This document shows positions 1 through 5,102 of a DNA stretch of 6,381 bases, in pieces (the first letter of the stretch is position 1; every line of letters begins with the position of its first letter). A program made the translations under genes and the position numbers. The DNA is from Chitinivibrionia bacterium. Lineage in GTDB: Bacteria; Krumholzibacteriota; Krumholzibacteriia; WVZY01. Below the pieces are notes generated by a model. That model made no database searches. It was given only the letters and a program-made list of their open reading frames with translations, and was not told the origin of the DNA. The stretch lies in contig JACQXT010000184.1 of NCBI GenBank assembly GCA_016208665.1, forward strand, positions 1 to 6,381, written 5' to 3'.

Positions 1-645
1 ACGAGCGAGGGTTGGGTGCAGGCGGTCTTTCCGCTGGGCGCGTACAGGGATAGCGAGATTCTGATTCGTTTCCATTACATCACCGACGGCTCCGTGTACG
101 GGCAAGGATTCTACGTCGATCTCATCAATCATGCGCCGGTCTTCGATGCCGTCTCGGTCGCCGCTTCCGCGGTTCAGGATACGTTCCTCGCGTTGATCCC
201 GTCGGAAACCGGCCGGTATACGTACGCGGTGCGGGCTCGCGACGCCGACGGACACATGAGCCTGTGGAGCAATTTCGCCGCCTGCACGGTCGACCAAATC
301 GTCGGCGCGAGCGGCGCGCCGGTCCTCGCCCATCGGCTCGGCCAGAACTATCCCAATCCGTTCAATCCCGCCACGACTATTCCCTATTCGGTTGGAGGCT
401 CCCCCGGCTCCCCCGGCTCCCCCGGCTCCCCCGGCGCCTCCGTCGATGTTTCGCTTTCCGTCTATACGGTTGAAGGGAAGCTCGTCTCGAACCTGGTGCA
501 TGAATCGAAGGAGCCGGGAATCTACCGGGCCCGCTGGAACGGCGCCGACGCCGCGGGAAGAGAGATGTCGAGCGGCGTCTATTTCGCGCGTCTTTGCATT
601 AACGGCGCGCATCAGTCCGCGAAGAAAATCGTTCTCCTGAAATAA
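1..645 (+). CDS. C-terminal part of a secreted protein with a type IX-like sorting domain (5' end outside window)
   Basis: The reading frame is open from base 1 to a TAA at 643-645, giving 214 visible residues; the start lies upstream of the window. Three parts can be seen. Residues about 1-42 form a beta-rich stretch (ILIRFHYITDGSVYGQGFYVDL) that resembles the jelly-roll-like module near the C-terminus of M6/immune inhibitor A-type secreted peptidases. Residues about 45-97 look fibronectin-III-like (YTYAVRARDADGHMSLWSN). Residues about 110-214 are a classic Por/FlgD-Ig-like C-terminal sorting domain, with NYPNPFNP at 116-123, SSGVYFARL near 190 and a terminal KKIVLLK. In the FCB group such domains are removed during export through the type IX system and the mature protein is released or attached to the surface. 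A (GSP)4 insert at residues 133-144 interrupts the sorting domain just after its first strand. The enzymatic or adhesive part is not visible, so the specific function is unknown. Confidence 0.85.
   Translation, partial: TSEGWVQAVFPLGAYRDSEILIRFHYITDGSVYGQGFYVDLINHAPVFDAVSVAASAVQDTFLALIPSETGRYTYAVRARDADGHMSLWSNFAACTVDQIVGASGAPVLAHRLGQNYPNPFNPATTIPYSVGGSPGSPGSPGSPGASVDVSLSVYTVEGKLVSNLVHESKEPGIYRARWNGADAAGREMSSGVYFARLCINGAHQSAKKIVLLK
397..432 (+). repeat. Four perfect tandem copies of a 9-bp unit encoding Gly-Ser-Pro; four G5 tracts on the minus strand
   Basis: The unit GGCTCCCCC occurs at 397-405, 406-414, 415-423 and 424-432 without a mismatch, followed by a diverged GGCGCC. It is in frame with the secreted-protein gene and encodes GSPGSPGSPGSP. 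On the complementary (template) strand it reads as four runs of five G separated by four-base AGCC spacers. That fits the general G-quadruplex rule (four tracts of three or more G with loops of 1-7). The C-runs on the coding strand could fold as an i-motif. The copy number is likely to vary by slippage. Because the unit is a multiple of three, changes would alter linker length without a frameshift. Confidence 0.9.
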
Positions 646-736
646 CGCGGGCGCGGGTGAGGAAACCGCTCGTGATTCGCGCCAAGCAAGCAAGCGCGGG
701 TGGCGCCGATGGGGCCCCCGCCGCCGCAAAAAAGTC

Positions 737-766
737 TTGCATTGCTTTCGGCCCTGCACGTATATA
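737..766 (+). promoter_or_regulatory. Possible sigma70-type promoter for the M23 peptidase gene
   Basis: In the 164-base stretch between the secreted-protein gene and the peptidase gene, TTGCAT at 737-742 is followed 18 bases later by TATATA at 761-766. This is the only AT-rich, -10-like patch in a GC-rich gap. Transcription would start near 773-775 and leave a leader of roughly 35 bases before the ATG at 810. The -35 box matches only the TTG half of TTGACA and the spacer is one base longer than ideal, so this is a reasonable candidate rather than a clear promoter. The rest of 646-809 holds no convincing terminator or small gene. Confidence 0.35.
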
Positions 767-809
767 TCGGACGTGTCGACTCATCCCCACGGAAAGGGCT
801 GGTCCCGGT

Positions 810-2141
810 ATGAAGAAAGTGCTCGTTCTCTCGATCCTGATCACGGCCCTGATCGTATACGTCGCTAGAAAGCCGCTGCTCCGCGATCCGAACGCGGACA
901 TCGCGATAATCCACGATGCATCGGTCGCCCCCGAACACCCCGGGATGTTTTCACGCCTGGGGGATGCGGCGCTGCCTCCCGAGTCGGCAGTGGTCACGGA
1001 GGGCGCCATCGCGAAAAGAAGCTCATTTTTCGTCGAGATGCGCAAGAGCGGCCTGTCTCCCACGGACATCGATGAAGTGGTGCGCGCAACCCGCGGGACG
1101 TTCGACCTCAAGAGCGTCACGCCGGGGCAGAAGTACGCCATCTATTCCGGCCTAGACGGGAGAATCGACAGCCTCCAATACTGCATCAGCCATGAGAAGA
1201 TATTGAGGATCAGGCGATGGAACGACACGTACACCGCGTCGATCGATACGCTTCCCTACCGCGTGATCCAGGAGGTGGCCAGCGGAACCATCGAGCACTC
1301 CCTGTTCGCCTCGCTGAAGAAGGTCGGCGCCGATGAGGAGCTTGCGGTATCGCTCTCGGTTATTTTCGGATGGGTCATCGATTTCTTCAAGGATATCCAT
1401 CCGGGGGATACGTACACGATTTTGTACGAGAAGAAAGTGTACGAGGACGGAGTCGAAGCGCTCGGAGACATCGAAGCCGCGAGGATAACCGCCCAAGGCC
1501 AGCCCTTCAACGCCGTCAGATTCAAGACCGGCCACGCCGGCTGGAACTATTACGACCTCGCCGGCAACTCCCTGCAAAAGGCGCTGCTCAGGGCTCCGCT
1601 CAAGTTTTCGCGCATCTCGTCCAGCTTCAAGGCGCGGAGGCTTCATCCGGTCACGGGGAGGTACGCTCCTCACCGCGGCATCGACTACGCCGCCCCGTAC
1701 GGCACGCCCGTCCACTCGACCGGGGACGGCGCGGTCGCCACGGCATCGAGGGACGCCTCCAACGGCAATTACATCAAGATCCGCCACAACAGATCGTATA
1801 TGACCTGCTATCTCCACCTCTCCCGCTTCGCCAAGGGAATCAGACAGGGGGTCCGCGTGAAACAGGGCCAGCTCATCGGCTACGTCGGCTCGACGGGCCT
1901 GTCCACGGGACCGCACCTGGATTACCGGATCGCCGTGAACGGGACGTTCGTCAATCCGGCAACCGTCAAGCTGCCCTCGAAGGAGCCCGTCCCCGCATCG
2001 GAGATGAAGCTCTTCGAGAAAGAGAGAGATGTCGCGCTGAGTCTCCTTATGGAAGGCGCCGGTGAGGGCTCGCCGGGGAAAACCATGCTGGTGGAAAAAC
2101 CCGTTCCCAACAAGAACGAGAAAATGCGCGATTCCTTCTAA
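810..2141 (+). CDS. M23 family zinc metallopeptidase, MepM-like murein endopeptidase
   Basis: This 443-residue protein is predicted to cut peptide cross-links in peptidoglycan from the periplasmic side of the inner membrane. Residues about 5-19 form one hydrophobic anchor (VLVLSILITALIVYV). Residues about 76-110 resemble the LysM/OapA-like region of MepM. Residues about 155-215 match the second N-terminal domain of the Csd3/MepM group. The M23 core spans about 275-380 with RRLHPVTGRYAPHRGIDYA, which is very close to E. coli MepM. Predicted metal and catalytic residues are H288 and D292 (HxxxD), H336 (YLHLSR) and H369. The normal HxH motif is H369-L-D371, so the third zinc ligand is Asp instead of His. 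I chose the ATG at 810 because it places the membrane anchor at the N-terminus; GGAAAGGG at 791-798 is a rather distant ribosome site. An in-frame GTG at 657 would add 51 atypical residues. It is probably transcribed alone, from the candidate promoter at 737-766. Confidence 0.88.
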   Translation: MKKVLVLSILITALIVYVARKPLLRDPNADIAIIHDASVAPEHPGMFSRLGDAALPPESAVVTEGAIAKRSSFFVEMRKSGLSPTDIDEVVRATRGTFDLKSVTPGQKYAIYSGLDGRIDSLQYCISHEKILRIRRWNDTYTASIDTLPYRVIQEVASGTIEHSLFASLKKVGADEELAVSLSVIFGWVIDFFKDIHPGDTYTILYEKKVYEDGVEALGDIEAARITAQGQPFNAVRFKTGHAGWNYYDLAGNSLQKALLRAPLKFSRISSSFKARRLHPVTGRYAPHRGIDYAAPYGTPVHSTGDGAVATASRDASNGNYIKIRHNRSYMTCYLHLSRFAKGIRQGVRVKQGQLIGYVGSTGLSTGPHLDYRIAVNGTFVNPATVKLPSKEPVPASEMKLFEKERDVALSLLMEGAGEGSPGKTMLVEKPVPNKNEKMRDSF

Positions 2142-2149
2142 ACTCCCGC
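2142..2149. other. 8-base tail-to-tail junction between the M23 peptidase gene and selD
   Basis: The peptidase stop codon ends at 2141 and the selD stop codon begins (on the minus strand) at 2152-2150, leaving only ACTCCCGC between them. There is no room for an intrinsic terminator, and I see no hairpin followed by a T-run on either strand here. Transcripts must therefore either end by a factor such as Rho or run into the opposing gene as antisense RNA. Confidence 0.8.
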
Positions 2150-3196
2150 TTATGAGACGATGATCCGCGCGGATTGCTCCGGCACGACCGATCCTATGAT
2201 GGAAACGCCCGGGCAGCGCGGCTCGAGCCACTCGAGCAATCGCCGGCCCCGCGTCTCGTCGACGGCGATCAAGAGCCCTCCCGACGTTTGCGGATCGAAG
2301 AGCAAGGCGAGGAGATGTTCGTCGAATCCCGCCGGCATGTCCGCCTTGCCGTTCAGGAAAAGCCGGTTCGTCCTGCCCCCGCCCGTCAGGTGGCCGGCGC
2401 GGGCAAGCTCGAGGGAGCCTTCCATCAGCGGAACAAGCGCGGACTCGATCCGCACGGAGACCCCGCTCGCTTCCGCGAGTTCGAGCGCATGCCCCAGGAG
2501 GCCGAACCCGGTGATATCGGTGCAAGCCGACGCGCCGTGCGACACCATGCCCTCCGATGCGGCGTCGTTGAGCCGGGTCATGATATCGACGAGTTTCCCG
2601 GTGGCCGCTTCTCCGAGAACCCCGGCCCTCAGCGCCGTCGTGAGAACACCGGAGCCGATCGGTTTCGTCAACATGAGCACGTCTCCGGGGCGCGCACCTG
2701 CGTTGGTCACCATCCGGGACGGATCCACGATTCCCGTCACCGACAAGCCGTACTTGATTTCCTTGTCCCTCACCGTGTGGCCGCCCACAATCGCGACACC
2801 CGCCTGGTTCGCGACATGCGCCCCTCCTCTTAGAATATCCGCAAACACCGCATGATCCAACTCCCCTTCGGGGAACGCCGCGATGTTCATCGCGGTCAGC
2901 GGCTTTCCTCCCATCGCATACACGTCGCTCAAGGCGTTTGCGGCTGCAACCCTGCCGAAGTCGAAGGGATCGTCGACGACCGGCGGGAAGAAATCGAGCG
3001 TCTGGACCAGAGCCCTGTCCCGGTCCAGCAGATACACCCCGGCGTCGTCCGCCATATTGAGACCCACGAGCACGTTGGGGTCGGACTGCCGCGGAAACGT
3101 TTCGAGCATCGAGCGCAAGCCCGTTGCGCTGAATTTCGACGCTCAGCCTGCGCACGACGCGTATTGCGTCAATCGTATTTTCTTACCTGCATTCAT
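2150..3196 (-). CDS. selD: Selenide, water dikinase SelD, selenoprotein with in-frame UGA (Sec18)
   Basis: SelD makes selenophosphate from selenide and ATP in the cytosol; it is the selenium donor for selenocysteine synthesis and tRNA 2-selenouridine. Translated from the ATG at 3196-3194, the protein is 348 residues (E. coli SelD has 347) if the UGA at 3145-3143 is read as selenocysteine. The N-terminus is then MNAGKKIRLTQYASCAG-U-ASKF, which matches E. coli IRLTQYSHGAGCGCK, with U18 on catalytic Cys17 and K21 on essential Lys20. Acidic residues known from E. coli as Asp51, Asp68, Asp91 and Asp227 are all at the same numbers here, in DDAGVY, LDFF, SDVYAMGG and TDITGFGLLGH. GGHT at 138-141 and DPQTSGG are also present. 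The start codon overlaps the TusA-like stop as ATGA, which suggests translational coupling; GGAG at 3210-3207 is a possible ribosome site. Oddities are Ser20 where E. coli has Cys19, and an extra Cys15. A gene-calling program that treats UGA as stop would begin near 3118 and lose the active site. Confidence 0.93.
3112..3130 (-). promoter_or_regulatory. Candidate bacterial SECIS hairpin directing Sec insertion at the selD UGA
   Basis: Immediately downstream of the UGA, the minus strand contains AGCGCAA (3130-3124), loop CGGGC (3123-3119) and TTGCGCT (3118-3112), a perfect 7-bp stem. The apical loop begins 19 bases after the UGA and has G at its second position. Both agree with the general description of bacterial SECIS elements: a loop roughly 16-37 bases after UGA, with a G in the first two loop positions. 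TCGA segments on either side (3139-3136 and a downstream copy) could extend a lower stem. SelB would be expected to bind the loop. The structure lies inside the coding sequence, as is normal in bacteria. Confidence 0.75.
3143..3145 (-). other. selD: In-frame UGA selenocysteine codon of selD (codon 18)
   Basis: The plus strand reads TCA here, so the minus strand has TGA. It lies in the same frame as both the conserved IRLTQY segment before it and the SelD body after it. The position corresponds exactly to catalytic Cys17 of E. coli SelD, where Sec-containing SelD homologues carry selenocysteine. No other stop codon interrupts the frame between 3196 and 2153. Confidence 0.9.
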
Positions 3197-3453
3197 TCCC
3201 GTCTCGCTCCATCCGCCGGATGCCCGGTCACTATGAAATACCTGAATACATCCCCTTCCTTCAGCACCAGCTTGATCGTATGGCCGGCGCTCGCACACCA
3301 AGCCGGCATATCGAACTCGACGGCGGGATCGTCGGCGATGACCTCGATCACACTGCCGCTTTCGACATTCCCCGCCGTCTCGGAGGTTCGGATGACCGGC
3401 AGGGGACAAAACAATCCTCTCGTATCCACGATAATATCGGGTTTCGGCGTCAT
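3193..3453 (-). CDS. TusA/SirA-family sulfurtransferase-like protein (possible selenium carrier)
   Basis: This is an 86-residue protein of normal TusA length. It carries the family signature DTRGLFCPLPVI, with the persulfide-forming cysteine at C16 followed by the CPxP motif, and a second cysteine at C53 (PAWCASAGH). TusA proteins relay sulfur as a protein-bound persulfide; the related YedF-type members are often encoded beside selenium genes. Its gene starts 2 bases after the stop of the PPC-domain gene, and its TGA overlaps the selD ATG (ATGA). Co-translation with SelD is therefore likely. I infer a role in delivering or protecting reduced selenium or sulfur near SelD. A classical role in tRNA 2-thiouridine synthesis cannot be excluded, since no other Tus genes are in view to decide. 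Confidence 0.88.
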   Translation of the reverse strand: MTPKPDIIVDTRGLFCPLPVIRTSETAGNVESGSVIEVIADDPAVEFDMPAWCASAGHTIKLVLKEGDVFRYFIVTGHPADGARRE

Positions 3454-3455
3454 GT

Positions 3456-3878
3456 CTACGGCAAATCCAGCAAGTTCAAGCCGGTGAAATCATCCCTCTT
3501 TCTCACGAGCTCGCCGGGGAGTTTCATGATATGCACTTCCAGCGTGGCGCTCACGACCGCGGAGAAGAGGTGGCCCGCCGTCGTCCTGTGGTGGGCGTCG
3601 GCCAGCGTCGCATGGAGATGGAGAACCGGCTTGCCCTCGAAGCGTCCCGTCGTGCCGCTGAGATTCGCCACTTCGCAGCTCTCTTCGATCAGCTGCCTGC
3701 TGTATTCCTTCGTATCCGGGTCGAAATAGCCGAGCGTGCACTGTCTCACCGCCCCGATGCCGTTGATCACGCCTGCCGCGATATCCACGTCGCCGGCGAA
3801 GCGGGTCAAGGTCTCCACCACTTCCTCCCCCCGCTCCAATTTCAGTATGTAGCTCGTGCCGAACGATGCGAACTTCAT
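3456..3878 (-). CDS. PPC/DUF296 domain protein
   Basis: This 140-residue protein consists of a single PPC (DUF296) domain. Recognisable parts are the early GVINGIGAVRQCTLGYFD segment, then LHLHATLAD with H87 and H89, then the GHLFSAVVSATLEVHI strand pair with H103. Those three histidines are the usual metal-site candidates in bacterial members. In plants the domain accompanies AT-hook DNA-binding proteins; the stand-alone bacterial proteins form trimers and their biochemical role is not settled. There is no AT-hook here. The start is well supported by AAGGAGG at 3888-3882, although the spacing of 3 bases is short. It lies 28 bases after the nucleotidyltransferase-like gene and 2 bases before the TusA-like gene, so it is probably made together with TusA and SelD. 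A link to selenium handling is possible but rests only on position. Confidence 0.85.
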   Translation of the reverse strand: MKFASFGTSYILKLERGEEVVETLTRFAGDVDIAAGVINGIGAVRQCTLGYFDPDTKEYSRQLIEESCEVANLSGTTGRFEGKPVLHLHATLADAHHRTTAGHLFSAVVSATLEVHIMKLPGELVRKRDDFTGLNLLDLP

Positions 3879-3881
3879 GAG

Positions 3882-3888
3882 CCTCCTT
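3882..3888 (-). promoter_or_regulatory. Strong Shine-Dalgarno sequence before the PPC/DUF296 gene
   Basis: AAGGAGG on the minus strand lies 3 bases upstream of the ATG at 3878-3876, with a further GGATGG just before it. It is the clearest ribosome binding site in the window and fixes the start of the PPC gene. It may also mark the beginning of a more strongly translated PPC-TusA-SelD block within the longer operon. Confidence 0.65.
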
Positions 3889-3906
3889 CCATCCTTGATC
3901 CCTTTC

Positions 3907-5061
3907 TCAAGCGGCCTTCGAATAAAGCCTGCCGCTCACCGCGAGCGCGACGTATCGCACCCGCAGCCGGAAGGAATACGGGCGGCCGAAAAATGCGGAT
4001 ATCCAGTGCTTCTGCGGAGCCGCAAGCTGCTTCATGAGCGCCACGGTGCGGGAAAATCTACTGCACTCGAGGAAGTAGAATTTCAGCGGATTGCATCGCT
4101 CGCCGCTTCGCCGGTGATCCACCGTATCGAGACGCCACGCGATCCTGAACACCTTGCTCTTCACGGCTCCGGGCGCAACCGGAAGCGCATGGGCGAACCC
4201 GATTCTCAACCGGCGCGCGGCATGGTCGAGCGCAAGGTAAAAGCTCGAATAGAAGCCCTGCTCGTCGAGTGTCCGCGCGATATAGTTCCAATCGACGGCG
4301 TTTCTCCCCTTCGTTATGAGCAATCCGATGTCCATCAGCGCGAGCAAATCCGTGAATCCCGATCTGATCCATTCCACGACGGCGCCGATGATCCGGTCCT
4401 CCTGCGACAACACGCCGATCGTTTCGCCGTCCGGAATCCGCGCGCCTCCCCGATTCCAGACGGGGATCTCGTGTTCGGGGGGTCCGATGTCGATCAGCCT
4501 GAACCGCAGCTTGACGGCGTCTCCCGACGAGTTTCTGAACACGCACGGAGAAAAGAATTGATAATAGGACAGCACGTCCTCGGGATTCTCGAGGGGAGGA
4601 GCGCCGGCGGGCCTGCAGAATCCCTGCCGGTTGAGGACGCTTTCGAGCCGCAGCCAGTCGCTTTCCCGCACCAGCAGCTCGATGCGGCGGATGTGCCTCA
4701 TGCCGCTCGAGGGGTAGAGCGTCGATGCGGATACCACATCGCCCATGAACATGCAGGGTATCCCTTCGGCGGAGAAGGCTTCTCCGAGCCGGTCCGCGAG
4801 GACGGAGCGCTGGCGGCTCCGCCGCGCGTTCGCCCGCGCCATCCCCCGGAGGCGCTCCACCGCGATGTGGGACAGCCGGGGGCCGAGGGACAGCTTGTCG
4901 AGCGAATCGAGAACGATGGGAGCCAGGTGCTGAGCCTGGCACAGCGTGATGAGCTCCGTTTCGAAATCGCCTCCCGCGTGCGCCGGTACGCCGGGCGGGG
5001 GGCCCGAATCGAGCCTTATGAAATGGGCCAGCGTTTCCAGGAGAAAATCAATGGTACGCAT
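3907..5061 (-). CDS. NTP_transf_5-like (nucleotidyltransferase fold) protein with degenerate active site
   Basis: This 384-residue protein follows the layout of the uncharacterised NTP_transf_5 family (PF14907 by pattern recognition). It has a helical N-terminus, then a GIPCMFMGDVVSASTLYP segment (100-117) standing where the family has 'GI..lKG..l...ly'. R122 and RRIELLV (125-131) stand where the family has 'R..DiDLLV'. KLRFRLIDIG (184-193) stands where the family has 'iDLHW', and a helical C-terminal half contains LLALMDIGLLI (239-249) and VDWNYIARTL (256-265). The two catalytic Asp of DxD are R126 and E128, and the Lys of KG is Met106, so transfer activity is doubtful. The start at 5061 has no good ribosome site. 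The gap to the ABC exporter gene is 41 bases. In other bacteria this family occurs beside exporters in peptide or polysaccharide clusters, so a role tied to the neighbouring exporter is possible. Other nucleotidyltransferase-fold families cannot be excluded. Confidence 0.6.
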   Translation of the reverse strand: MRTIDFLLETLAHFIRLDSGPPPGVPAHAGGDFETELITLCQAQHLAPIVLDSLDKLSLGPRLSHIAVERLRGMARANARRSRQRSVLADRLGEAFSAEGIPCMFMGDVVSASTLYPSSGMRHIRRIELLVRESDWLRLESVLNRQGFCRPAGAPPLENPEDVLSYYQFFSPCVFRNSSGDAVKLRFRLIDIGPPEHEIPVWNRGGARIPDGETIGVLSQEDRIIGAVVEWIRSGFTDLLALMDIGLLITKGRNAVDWNYIARTLDEQGFYSSFYLALDHAARRLRIGFAHALPVAPGAVKSKVFRIAWRLDTVDHRRSGERCNPLKFYFLECSRFSRTVALMKQLAAPQKHWISAFFGRPYSFRLRVRYVALAVSGRLYSKAA

Positions 5062-5102
5062 GTCTCGTCGGCCGGATGGAGCGTCCTTGGGCGGCGCCGC
5101 GC

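Noticed and set aside
650..727. Hairpins at 650-655/678-683 and 699-705/719-725 as a terminator for the secreted-protein gene
   Set aside because: The first has only 6 pairs and a 22-base loop. The second is a 7-bp GC-rich stem (one G-U) but is followed by an A-run rather than a T-run. Neither supports an intrinsic terminator on either strand.
657..809. GTG start at 657 for the M23 peptidase
   Set aside because: It would place 51 basic, non-conserved residues before the membrane anchor and would put the candidate promoter inside the gene. The ATG at 810 gives a normal anchored N-terminus.
1152..3155. 667-codon open frame on the minus strand
   Set aside because: It runs antisense to the M23 peptidase and in another frame through selD. 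The product is Arg-rich and low in recognisable motifs, whereas the two overlapped genes have clear families.
3143..3196. selD as a pseudogene broken by a nonsense mutation, with the real start near 3118
   Set aside because: The UGA is exactly at the catalytic position used for selenocysteine in this family, the flanking residues are conserved, and a SECIS-like hairpin follows. A random stop would not meet all three conditions.
5091..5100. Perfect palindrome GCGGCGCCGC in the gap between the exporter and nucleotidyltransferase-like genes
   Set aside because: It is short, has no T-run and is easily produced by chance in GC-rich DNA. It could be a weak operator or a processing hairpin, but nothing else supports this.
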